Assembly (NCBI GenBank): GCA_902388545.1
Contig: CABMPS010000111.1
Location: forward strand, 1 to 6,644
Direction of reading: 5' to 3'
Source of the DNA: an uncultured Collinsella sp.
Lineage (GTDB): Bacteria > Actinomycetota > Coriobacteriia > Coriobacteriales > Coriobacteriaceae
DNA length: 6,644 nucleotides
The notes under the pieces were generated by a model. That model was not told where the DNA came from and searched no databases. It saw nothing but the letters and a program-made list of their open reading frames with translations. Shown here one piece after another: positions 1 to 6,219 of this stretch. Position 1 is the stretch's first letter. Every line of letters begins with the position of its first letter. The translations under genes and the position numbers were made by a program.

Positions 1-1077
1 ACCCTGCGCGATGGGCGCCAGGATCTCGCTTTGGTGGGAACTCATCGACTCGCCATCGGGAATGGCCAGCGAGATGTCCCAGCTCTGGCAGATCACGTCG
101 ACGCGCTCATACATCCACTCGGCAAGCTGCTTTAAGTGGGCGATGTCGTCCGCATAGACCGTATCGTCCTGTACTTTCAGGTTGTTAAGCTCATCTTGCG
201 TCTTTTTGATCTGGTCGCGCAGGGCGTAGGCACTCTGCGACAGCTCCTGACGGGTGGACAGCGGCGTTCGGAGATAGCCGTTGTTAAAGGAATCGATGAC
301 CTCGCCGATCTGGTCTTCGTCAGCGTAGGACACGATGGTCTGATACAGACCGTCGAGCCTGGTATAGAGCTGATCATCGGTGAGCACGGTTTCTTCCTGG
401 ACCACCTCGGCAGAATCGTCCTGCTTGGTATCGTCCTCAGTGGCCTCGCCCTTTTGGCGCGTGGGGAAGGTCGTCTGCGCGGCCTGGCCAAACTGGTCGT
501 AGAAGCCAGGCATGACACCCATGGGATCGGTCGTCACGAACCAATAGGCACCGCCGCAAACGACGGCAAGGACCGCGATGACGATAAGCGGCTTGGGAAT
601 ATGACGCTTGTGCTTGTGATAGGCATCCTCGTCGGGGTGCACCTTGCGCTTGGGTTTTTGAGCATCGTCATGCAGGGAAACGGGCATGGGAATATCGACC
701 TTGGGGATACCGAAATCCTTATCGAAAGCTGGCAGCACGCAGGTCTCATTGGGGTCGGCGGCGTCCGAAAGCACCGCAGCGGCAGAGGCCGGCGCATGCG
801 GCACCTCGGTATCGATCTGCTCTTGCGTTAGGCGCGGAAAGCCCGCCGTGCGGCCCGCTGCCAGATCGGATGCAGCCGCGTCCTCGGAGAGGATACCCGG
901 AGCCGGGCGTCCGCATTTGGGGCATGTACGATCATGCGGAGAAAGACGGGCACCGCAGCCCTCACAGAACACAAACTCGGTGTGCTCGGGACCATCGCCC
1001 GGACCCACATAGGCGTTGCAGTAGGGGCAGAACGAGGCGCCGTCCTCGATAGTCTTAAGGCAATGCGGGCAGATCAC
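1..1077 (-). CDS. Zinc-ribbon, single-pass membrane protein (partial, C-terminus beyond the left edge)
   Basis: An open frame of 359 codons starts at GTG (1077-1075) and is still open at position 1. The start is set by AAGAGGA (1082-1088) with the AGAGG core 5 nt upstream; a nearby ATG is out of frame and hits TGA after one codon. Residues 3-20 (CPHC...CPYC) and 38-55 (CEGC...CPKC) are two four-cysteine zinc ribbons. A Ser/Ala/Pro-rich linker and a basic stretch (KPKRK, HKHKRH, about 141-159) precede one hydrophobic helix at about 162-181, so the ribbons should be cytoplasmic and the rest outside. The outer part is acidic, then predicted helical (about 234-330, Glu/Gln/Lys/Leu-rich, possible coiled coil). 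This architecture is common in Gram-positive and actinobacterial proteins of unknown function; I do not recognise a specific family for the outer domain. It lies 103 bp downstream of the ATPase on the same strand and could be co-transcribed. No function is assigned. Confidence 0.85.
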   Translation of the reverse strand, partial: MICPHCLKTIEDGASFCPYCNAYVGPGDGPEHTEFVFCEGCGARLSPHDRTCPKCGRPAPGILSEDAAASDLAAGRTAGFPRLTQEQIDTEVPHAPASAAAVLSDAADPNETCVLPAFDKDFGIPKVDIPMPVSLHDDAQKPKRKVHPDEDAYHKHKRHIPKPLIVIAVLAVVCGGAYWFVTTDPMGVMPGFYDQFGQAAQTTFPTRQKGEATEDDTKQDDSAEVVQEETVLTDDQLYTRLDGLYQTIVSYADEDQIGEVIDSFNNGYLRTPLSTRQELSQSAYALRDQIKKTQDELNNLKVQDDTVYADDIAHLKQLAEWMYERVDVICQSWDISLAIPDGESMSSHQSEILAPIAQG

Positions 1078-1122
1078 GGCATCCTCTTTTCGAAGCAATT
1101 CAAACAATCGAGGTTAGAGCAT

Positions 1123-1170
1123 AACATCGCCACGGCTCCACTGGAGCAAGGCACCAATTCAACATCGCCA
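1123..1170. repeat. Short direct repeats flanking a palindrome in the ATPase/zinc-ribbon gap
   Basis: The 103-bp gap (1078-1180) contains AACATCGCCA twice, at 1123-1132 and 1161-1170, 38 bp apart. Between them lies the inverted repeat GCTCCA-C-TGGAGC (1135-1147). On the minus strand an extended -10-like TGTTATGCT (TATGCT at 1123-1118) precedes the zinc-ribbon gene, but no good -35 is found. The palindrome has no T-tract, so it is not an intrinsic terminator. It may be an operator or may be chance; the bases are clear, the meaning is not. Confidence 0.3.
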
Positions 1171-1180
1171 GGGCGCGTAG

Positions 1181-2485
1181 TTACTTCTTCTTTTTGCTCG
1201 GCATCGAGACTTTGATGCCTTGGGCGGACTTGGTTACGCGAGAGCGCTTGGCTCCGCTACCCTTCTTTTTCTTGGGCTGGACCTGGGCCACGCCCTCGAG
1301 TGCGCGGGCCTCGGCCTCGCGAGCGGTGCGATCTTCGCGGCGCTGCGCCATGTCGGCGGCGACGCGCTTGGCAAAACGCTCCGCCGTCGAACCCGTCGAG
1401 CTCACCTTGCCGCCACCGCGACCCAGGTGGACGCGCACACCGCGTCCAAAACCAGTTGCGGCATGACGACGACGCGGCTTGAGCGAATCCATCATCGTGG
1501 CGAGCTTAAAGAACACCGAGCAGGTAAAGACCACGATGACAGCCAAGATAACCATCTGGCCCATCGACAGGTTGGCAATAGACAGCAGCTCCGGGAATCC
1601 GATAACGCCCACCAAGATGCCAGCGACTACAAACACAAAGAGCACCACGCGCAAGGGCGTGAGAGGCTGCGAGATGCGCCAGATCAGGCTGACGCTCGCC
1701 GCGCACGACGTAAGCAGGCACATCGTAGACAGCGTGAGCTGGCTAAAGCCAAACACGCGCGCCACAAAGATATCGAGCGCCGCAGCCAAAATGACCGCAA
1801 TCGACGCCGGCAGTGCACGCTTGAGCACGTTGGTCAAAAACGCACCCTTCACGCGAGCATTGTTGGGCTCCAGGCCCAACACAAAGCCCGGCGCGCCGAT
1901 GCAGAAGAAGTTGATGAGCGTCATCTGAATCGGCTCGAAAGGGTACGGCGGCAGCGCGATGCACAGCGCCGCCAGGCCCATCGAGAACAGCGTCTTGGTC
2001 AAGAACAGCGAAGCCGAACGCTGCAGGTTGTTGATGGAGCGACGGCCTTCGGCCACCACGGCGGGCATCGAGGCAAAGTCGTTGTCGACGAGCACGATCT
2101 CGGCCACGTTGCGCGCGGCATCGGAGCCGGCCGCCATGGCGACGGAGCAGTCGGCCTCCTTGAGCGCCAACACGTCGTTGACGCCGTCGCCCGTCATGGC
2201 CACGGTGTGCTCGCGGCGCTTGAGCGCCTGCACGAGCTCGCGCTTCTGCTGCGGGGTCACACGACCAAAGACATGGTAGCGGTCCACTGCGGCATCGAGC
2301 TTGGCCGGCGTATCGAGCGTCGTGGCGTCCACATAAGCGTCCGCCCCCGGCACGCCCACCACGCGCGCGATCGACGACACCGTACGCGGGTCGTCGCCAC
2401 TGATCACGTTGAGGGTCACGCCCTGCTCGTTAAAGTAGCCGATGGTCTCGGCCGCCGAGGTACGAATCTCGTCGCGGATGGTCAC
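1181..2485 (-). CDS. P-type cation ATPase (HAD-IC family), C-terminal part of a frameshifted gene
   Basis: This 434-codon frame carries the second half of a P-type ATPase. Visible motifs are ISGDDP (about 28-33), the phosphorylation-domain lysine region TPQQK (77-81) and the hinge motif TGDGVND (98-104). Membrane helices follow at about 157-178, 186-205, 224-246, 250-268, 277-298 and 309-328, matching M5 to M10 of a P2-like pump. The part lacks DKTGT and TGES, which are in the upstream frame, so it cannot pump alone. After the last helix there is a ~100-residue Arg/Lys/Ala-rich cytoplasmic tail with KKKK twice, ending at the TAA in 1183-1181. Its nominal GTG start (2485-2483) overlaps the upstream stop as GTGA and falls inside a conserved strand (VTIRDEIR...AAETIGYF). 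It is therefore best read as the continuation of one ~900-residue protein rather than a true start. The ion is unknown; resemblance to mycobacterial CtpE-type calcium pumps is from memory of the family, not tested. Confidence 0.85.
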   Translation of the reverse strand: MTIRDEIRTSAAETIGYFNEQGVTLNVISGDDPRTVSSIARVVGVPGADAYVDATTLDTPAKLDAAVDRYHVFGRVTPQQKRELVQALKRREHTVAMTGDGVNDVLALKEADCSVAMAAGSDAARNVAEIVLVDNDFASMPAVVAEGRRSINNLQRSASLFLTKTLFSMGLAALCIALPPYPFEPIQMTLINFFCIGAPGFVLGLEPNNARVKGAFLTNVLKRALPASIAVILAAALDIFVARVFGFSQLTLSTMCLLTSCAASVSLIWRISQPLTPLRVVLFVFVVAGILVGVIGFPELLSIANLSMGQMVILAVIVVFTCSVFFKLATMMDSLKPRRRHAATGFGRGVRVHLGRGGGKVSSTGSTAERFAKRVAADMAQRREDRTAREAEARALEGVAQVQPKKKKGSGAKRSRVTKSAQGIKVSMPSKKKK

Positions 2486-2490
2486 AAAGC
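2482..2490 (-). other. Frameshift point splitting the P-type ATPase
   Basis: Read on the minus strand, the upstream frame ends GAG GCT TTG TGA (stop 2484-2482), while the ATPase homology continues in the -1 frame as GTG ACC ATC CGC GAC. One additional T in the short TTT run would restore GEAFVTIRDEIR, which fits the expected hydrophobic strand before the (R/E)xxAxxTxxYF region. The simplest reading is a one-base deletion, either real or from sequencing. No standard slippery heptamer is present; the only possible -1 slip is TTG onto TTT with TGA in the A site. Confidence 0.7.
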
Positions 2491-3900
2491 CTCGCCCGCC
2501 ATATCGCCATCGGGCGTAAAGCCGTCCACGCGCGCCACCACGAGCACGCGGCAGGTATCGGCAAGCTCGGCGACACGGTTCTCGACCTGGGCAAACGCAC
2601 GATCAGAGAGCACAAACTGCGCCGCACCCATCACATAGGAGCCCTGCGCAAACGACGCGCCGCTCCACTTTTTGGAGGACGAGAACGGAATGACCGACAG
2701 CGGCTCAGACACCTCGACCGGGCGATCGGCGTAATAGTTGAGCAGCGCCTGGCAGGTCTCGTTGGCATCGGCCGAAGTCGCACGCGCCACGTTAGCCAGC
2801 GCAAAATCGAGCACCGTGGTATCGACGGGAACGGCGGCGTCGCTCTCCCCCGCACCCATACCCTCGACCGGCAGCGGATACGTGCCCTCGACCTCCATGC
2901 GACCCGACGTGATGGTGCCCGTCTTGTCCAGGCACAGCACGTCGACGCGCGCGAGCGTCTCGATGCAGTAGAGCTGCTGCGCCAGCACCTTGCGGCGGGC
3001 CAGGCGCACCGTGGCGATGGCGAGCACCGACGAGGTCAGCAGCACCAGGCCTTGCGGGATCATGCCCAGCAGGGCGCCCACTGTGGACAGCAGCGCCGAC
3101 GAAGGCACATGGCCAGCCAACAGCTCGGAGAAGCACCACGAAAGCGCGCTATCGCCTGGGGTTCCCGCGGCATCCCACAGCTCGCTCACACTCGAGGCAA
3201 ACAACGCCAAACCGAGCGGGATCATGATGATGCTCGCAAAGCGCACGATGGCGTTAAGCGCGTTCATGATCTCGGAATTGACCTTTTTGACGTACTTGGC
3301 CTCGTTATTAATTTTGGCCACGTAGTTGTCGGCGCCGACATGGATCACGCGGGCGCGCAGCAGGCCTGAGTCGATAAAACTGCCGCTCATGAGCTCGGAA
3401 CCGGGCTGTTTCTTAATAAGGTCGCTCTCGCCCGTCAGCAGGCTCTCGTTCACGAGCGCCTCGCCCGAAACCACCACGGCGTCAGCGGGAATCTGGTCGC
3501 CACGCCCCAGGCGGATGATATCGTCGAGCACGATCTGGTCCAGGTCGAGCTCCACCTCGGCGCCGTCGCGCACCGCAATGGCCTTCTTGGAGGTCAGCAG
3601 CGTGAGCTTATCGACCATCTTCTTGGAACGCATGGACTGGATGACGCCAATAGCGGTATTGAGGAACACCACGAACAGGAACGTCAGATTCTTAAACGAA
3701 CCGGTCAAAATGACCAGGAACGCCAAGATCACGTTGATCAAATTGAACAGCGTGCAGAGGTTCTCGATGATGAGCTCTTTGACCGACTTGGTCTTGAGCT
3801 CCATGTTGCGGTTGATCTTACCGGCGGCGATGCGCTCCTCGACCTCGGCGGTCGAGAGTCCACGCTCGATATCCGTTGCTGCCATACCACGTCCCATCAC
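2482..3900 (-). CDS. P-type cation ATPase (HAD-IC family), N-terminal part of a frameshifted gene
   Basis: This 472-codon frame holds the first half of an ATP-driven cation pump of the plasma membrane. An N-terminal GLSTAEVEERIAAGKIN segment (about 14-30) is the usual cation-ATPase N-terminus. Helices M1/M2 lie at about 47-66 and 72-88, the actuator motif LTGES at 155-159, M3/M4 at about 219-238 and 263-297, the phosphorylated aspartate D325 in DKTGT (325-329), and the nucleotide-domain KWSGASF at 411-417. M4 reads IPQGLVLLTS (281-290), with Gln where SERCA-type pumps have PEGL. There is no CxxC or His-rich heavy-metal domain, so a P1B metal pump is unlikely. The start is uncertain: GTG 3900, ATG 3897 and ATG 3885 are all in frame. 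Only the last has a weak purine run (GGGA) at normal spacing. The gene begins about 14 bp after the tRNA terminator, leaving almost no leader. It ends prematurely at TGA 2484-2482; on its own the product lacks the hinge and M5-M10 and would not be functional. Confidence 0.88.
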   Translation of the reverse strand: MMGRGMAATDIERGLSTAEVEERIAAGKINRNMELKTKSVKELIIENLCTLFNLINVILAFLVILTGSFKNLTFLFVVFLNTAIGVIQSMRSKKMVDKLTLLTSKKAIAVRDGAEVELDLDQIVLDDIIRLGRGDQIPADAVVVSGEALVNESLLTGESDLIKKQPGSELMSGSFIDSGLLRARVIHVGADNYVAKINNEAKYVKKVNSEIMNALNAIVRFASIIMIPLGLALFASSVSELWDAAGTPGDSALSWCFSELLAGHVPSSALLSTVGALLGMIPQGLVLLTSSVLAIATVRLARRKVLAQQLYCIETLARVDVLCLDKTGTITSGRMEVEGTYPLPVEGMGAGESDAAVPVDTTVLDFALANVARATSADANETCQALLNYYADRPVEVSEPLSVIPFSSSKKWSGASFAQGSYVMGAAQFVLSDRAFAQVENRVAELADTCRVLVVARVDGFTPDGDMAGEAL

Positions 3901-3913
3901 GTCGCGTCGGTAT

Positions 3914-3949
3914 AAGAAAAACCGCCCGGACCATGCGAGGTTCGGACGG
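3914..3949 (-). terminator. Intrinsic terminator of the tRNA-Arg gene
   Basis: On the minus strand CCGTCCGAACC (3949-3939) can pair with GGTCCGGGCGG (3932-3922) around a 6-nt loop. This gives 10 pairs of 11, with one G-T wobble and one mismatch. The stem is followed directly by TTTTTCTT (3921-3914). It sits 12 bp after the tRNA CCA end and just before the ATPase start codon. Confidence 0.85.
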
Positions 3950-3961
3950 TCTTACGTTCGA

Positions 3962-4038
3962 TGGTGCCCCATGTTGGATTCGAACCAACGGCCTTCTGCT
4001 CCGGAGGCAGACGCTCTAATCCCCTGAGCTAATAGGGC
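3962..4038 (-). tRNA. tRNA-Arg (anticodon CCG), CCA encoded
   Basis: The 77-nt minus-strand sequence folds into a full cloverleaf. The acceptor GCCCTAT pairs with ATGGGGC, with one G-T pair. The D stem is GCTC/GAGC, the anticodon stem TCTGC/GCAGA, and the T stem GTTGG/CCAAC with loop TTCGAAT. The anticodon loop CTCCGGA places CCG at positions 34-36, reading the arginine codon CGG. The variable loop is 5 nt (AGGCC), the discriminator base is A, and CCA is in the DNA (3964-3962). The gene has its own promoter and terminator and is a single-gene unit. Confidence 0.96.
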
Positions 4039-4049
4039 CAACGTATGGC

Positions 4050-4079
4050 ATTATACCCAAGTGCACCACGGGCTATCAA
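4050..4079 (-). promoter_or_regulatory. Promoter of tRNA-Arg
   Basis: On the minus strand a -35 TTGATA (4079-4074) and a perfect -10 TATAAT (4055-4050) are separated by 18 bp. Directly upstream of the -35 is a T-rich stretch (about 4100-4080) that could act as an UP element, as is usual for stable-RNA promoters. The expected start is about 5-6 nt upstream of the mature tRNA 5' end at 4038. Confidence 0.8.
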
Positions 4080-4131
4080 AATAAAAGAAAAAGCTTTGCA
4101 ATTCCGAGGAAGACGCGGCGCAACGGCCCAC

Positions 4132-4164
4132 TTTAGAAGGCAAAAGCGAGTCAGATAGTATAAA
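4132..4164 (+). promoter_or_regulatory. Possible promoter of the aroF-tyrA-aroB operon
   Basis: TTTAGA (4132-4137) is followed after 18 bp by TAGTAT (4156-4161), which overlaps a better-looking TATAAA (4159-4164). Transcription would begin near 4168-4171. The -35 is poor. A second A+T run (TATATA, 4178-4183) is an alternative -10 but has no -35. The region diverges from the tRNA promoter on the other strand. Confidence 0.4.
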
Positions 4165-4184
4165 CTCTCATGCACCATATATAC

Positions 4185-4209
4185 ACGGCTCGCGATGCGG
4201 GCCGTTTTT
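4185..4209 (+). terminator. Intrinsic terminator hairpin in the aroF leader (putative attenuator)
   Basis: ACGGCTCGC (4185-4193) pairs completely with GCGGGCCGT (4197-4205) around the triloop GAT, with one T-G pair. The 3' arm runs into TTTTT (4205-4209). No plus-strand gene lies upstream that could need it, and it is 33 bp before the aroF ATG. It most plausibly stops leader transcripts and so controls the aromatic operon. The minus-strand version lacks a T-tract. No T-box element (TGGNACCGCG-like) is seen. Confidence 0.55.
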
Positions 4210-4230
4210 GCAAAAGTTATCCATCGAGGT

Positions 4231-4236
4231 GAGAGG
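4231..4236 (+). promoter_or_regulatory. Ribosome binding site that fixes the aroF start
   Basis: GAGAGG lies 6 nt before ATG 4243. The in-frame ATG at 4195 has no such site and lies inside the terminator loop, so it is rejected as the start. Confidence 0.8.
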
Positions 4237-4242
4237 CACACC

Positions 4243-5265
4243 ATGATTGCAATTTTAAAGCAGAGCGCCAGCGACGAGGCCGTCAGCCATATCGTCAGCT
4301 GGATTGAGAAAAAGGGCCTGAAGACCGATGTCTCGCGCGGCGAGAATGAGACGATCATCGGCCTGGTGGGCGATACGACCAAGATCGACCCGTTCCTGCT
4401 CGAGTCCATGGATGTCGTCGAGCGCGTGCAGCGCGTCTCCGAGCCGTTCAAGCGCGCCAACCGCAAGTTCCACCCCGAGGACTCCGTCATCGACTGCGGC
4501 CACGGCGTCAAGATCGGCGGCGATCAGTTCCAGGTCATCGCTGGCCCGTGCTCCGTCGAGGGCGAGAACCTCATCCGCATCGCCCGCCGCGTGAAGGCCG
4601 CCGGTGCCACGATGCTGCGCGGCGGCGCCTACAAGCCCCGCACTTCCCCGTACGCCTACCAGGGCATGGGCCCTGCCGGCCTGGACCTGCTGTGCAAGGC
4701 GTCTGCCGAGCTCGACATGCCGATCGTCACCGAGATCATGGACCCGCGCGACGTACAGGTCTTCCTGGACAAGAAAATCGACGTCATGCAGATCGGCGCC
4801 CGCAACGCCCAGAACTTCCCTCTGCTCAAAGAGGTCGGCAAGACCAAGACTCCGATCTTGCTTAAGCGCGGCATGTCCGGCACGATCGATGAGCTGCTCA
4901 TGGCCGCCGAGTACATCATGAGCGAGGGCAACGACAACGTCATCCTGTGCGAGCGCGGCATCCGCACCTTCGAAACCCGTACTCGCAACACCTTCGACCT
5001 CAACGCCGTGCCGGTGCTGCACCACCTGTCGCACCTGCCCGTCGTCGCCGACCCCAGCCACGCCACCGGCTACACCCGCTACGTTGAGCCCATGGCGCTT
5101 GCCGCGACCGCCTGCGGCGCCAACGGCCTGGAGATCGAGGTCCACGACGAGCCGAGCCGAGCCTGGTCCGACGGCGCCCAGGCCCTCACCCCCGATCAGT
5201 TCGACGACACCATGCGCCGCATCCGAGCCATCCGCGAGGTCGTCTGCCAAGAGACCATGGAGTAG
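4243..5265 (+). CDS. aroF: 3-deoxy-7-phosphoheptulonate (DAHP) synthase, type I-beta with N-terminal regulatory domain
   Basis: This enzyme condenses phosphoenolpyruvate and erythrose 4-phosphate to DAHP, the first step of the shikimate pathway, in the cytoplasm. The 340-residue product has the Thermotoga-type layout: a ferredoxin-like domain at about 1-70 (MIAILKQSASDEAV..., VERV) and a TIM barrel from about 90. Motifs seen are IAGPCSVEGENL (99-110), RGGAYKPRTSPYAYQG (126-141), IGARNAQN (184-191), LLKRG (206-210) and ADPSHATG (269-276). The metal ligands of the family correspond to C103, H273, E299 and D310, each one residue on from the T. maritima positions as I recall them, so the enzyme looks intact. 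In T. maritima the N-terminal domain closes the active site when tyrosine binds, so feedback by aromatic amino acids is likely here too. It heads the operon; the TAG is 3 bp before the tyrA ATG. The symbol aroF follows common usage in Gram-positives; aroG or aroA(G) are alternatives. Confidence 0.96.
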   Translation: MIAILKQSASDEAVSHIVSWIEKKGLKTDVSRGENETIIGLVGDTTKIDPFLLESMDVVERVQRVSEPFKRANRKFHPEDSVIDCGHGVKIGGDQFQVIAGPCSVEGENLIRIARRVKAAGATMLRGGAYKPRTSPYAYQGMGPAGLDLLCKASAELDMPIVTEIMDPRDVQVFLDKKIDVMQIGARNAQNFPLLKEVGKTKTPILLKRGMSGTIDELLMAAEYIMSEGNDNVILCERGIRTFETRTRNTFDLNAVPVLHHLSHLPVVADPSHATGYTRYVEPMALAATACGANGLEIEVHDEPSRAWSDGAQALTPDQFDDTMRRIRAIREVVCQETME

Positions 5266-5268
5266 CCC

Positions 5269-6183
5269 ATGGGTACAGTGAGAAACGCGCGCGTTAACCA
5301 GGGCGGCCCCAAGTGCGCCGGCATCGTCGGCCTTGGCCTCATCGGCGGCAGCTTTGCCCGCGGCTATGCGCAGGCGGGCGTCCGCGTGCTGGCCTGGGAT
5401 CCCGATGACGATGTCATGACGGCTGCCAGCATGGGCACCGTTGCCGGCGAGCTCAACGACGAGACGCTCGGCGAATGCGACATCATCGTCCTGGCTTGCT
5501 ACCCCGAAGCCTGCATCGAGTGGCTCGAGGCACACGCCCAGGCACTCGCCGACGCCACCGATACCGAGGCCATCATGGGCCCCGTGGTAATTGACACGGT
5601 GGGCGTCAAGGGTATCGTGTGCGAGCGCGCCTTTGAGCTTGCCCACGAGCACGGCTTTTACTTTGTGGGCGCGCACCCCATGGCGGGCACGCAGTACTCG
5701 GGCTATGCACACTCCCGCGCCGACCTGTTCCAGGGCGCCCCGCTGGTGCTCGTACCGCCCGCGGTGGACGATGCGCTCAAGCTGGAGCTTTTGGGCCAGG
5801 TGCGCGAGATGGTGCGCCCCTTGGGCTTTGGCAAGTTCAGCGTGACCAGCGCCGCCGAGCACGACCGTGTCATCGCCTTCACGAGCCAGCTTGCGCACGT
5901 GGTATCCAACGCCTACGTCAAAAGCCCCACTGCCCAGGTCCACCACGGCTTTTCGGCCGGTAGCTACCGCGATCTCACCCGCGTGGCGCACCTCAACCCG
6001 CAAATGTGGTCCGAGCTCATGATCGACGACGCCGACGCGCTCGCCTTCGAGATCGACCATCTGATCGAATCGCTTGGCGCCTACAGCCGCGCGCTCAAGG
6101 ACCGCGACCAGCGCTATCTGGAGAATCTCCTTGCCGAGGGCGACCGCATTAAGCGCGCACTCGACGACGAGGCCTCCCACTAG
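5269..6183 (+). CDS. tyrA: Prephenate/arogenate dehydrogenase
   Basis: This enzyme oxidatively decarboxylates prephenate (to 4-hydroxyphenylpyruvate) or arogenate (to tyrosine) with NAD(P)+. The 304-residue product has a Rossmann nucleotide site GLGLIGGSFARG (21-32), with an aspartate at the end of the second strand (AWD, 42-44) that favours NAD+ over NADP+. The TyrA signature GAHPMAGTQYSGYAHSRADLF starts at 134 (H136). EHDR (197-200), TSQLAH (205-210, H210) and the substrate-arginine motif SYRDLTRVAHLNPQMW (232-247) are also present. It is a stand-alone enzyme, without a fused chorismate mutase or a C-terminal ACT domain, so feedback control may rest mainly on AroF. Translation starts at ATG 5269. 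GGAG (5259-5262) overlaps the end of aroF, so the two genes are probably translationally coupled. Whether the substrate is prephenate or arogenate cannot be decided from the sequence. Confidence 0.95.
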   Translation: MGTVRNARVNQGGPKCAGIVGLGLIGGSFARGYAQAGVRVLAWDPDDDVMTAASMGTVAGELNDETLGECDIIVLACYPEACIEWLEAHAQALADATDTEAIMGPVVIDTVGVKGIVCERAFELAHEHGFYFVGAHPMAGTQYSGYAHSRADLFQGAPLVLVPPAVDDALKLELLGQVREMVRPLGFGKFSVTSAAEHDRVIAFTSQLAHVVSNAYVKSPTAQVHHGFSAGSYRDLTRVAHLNPQMWSELMIDDADALAFEIDHLIESLGAYSRALKDRDQRYLENLLAEGDRIKRALDDEASH

Positions 6184-6219
6184 ACAACCCATCACGCCAG
6201 GTCGAAAGGACCGAAGCTT

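Noticed and set aside
136..831. 231-codon plus-strand open frame with hydrophobic stretches
   Set aside because: It lies opposite the zinc-ribbon gene, whose cysteine motifs, ribosome site and open frame to the edge are convincing.
2482..2495. Classical programmed -1 frameshift in the ATPase
   Set aside because: No X XXY YYZ slippery heptamer is present, and this family is not known to use recoding here. A deletion is simpler, though recoding is not excluded.
1220..2638. 472-codon plus-strand open frame opposite the ATPase
   Set aside because: Arg/His/Gln-rich without recognisable motifs; it is explained by codon bias of the ATPase on the other strand.
3962..4038. tRNA-Arg as a phage or island attachment site
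   Set aside because: No integrase and no duplicated tRNA 3' end occur in the window; both neighbours look like chromosomal genes.
4195..4242. Upstream ATG 4195 as the aroF start (16 extra residues)
   Set aside because: There is no ribosome site, it sits in the terminator loop, and type I-beta DAHP synthases begin near MIAILK-like sequence at ATG 4243.
4080..4242. T-box or other known riboswitch in the aroF leader
   Set aside because: The leader from the probable start to the terminator is only about 35 nt, too short for a T-box or known aptamer, and no T-box consensus is found.
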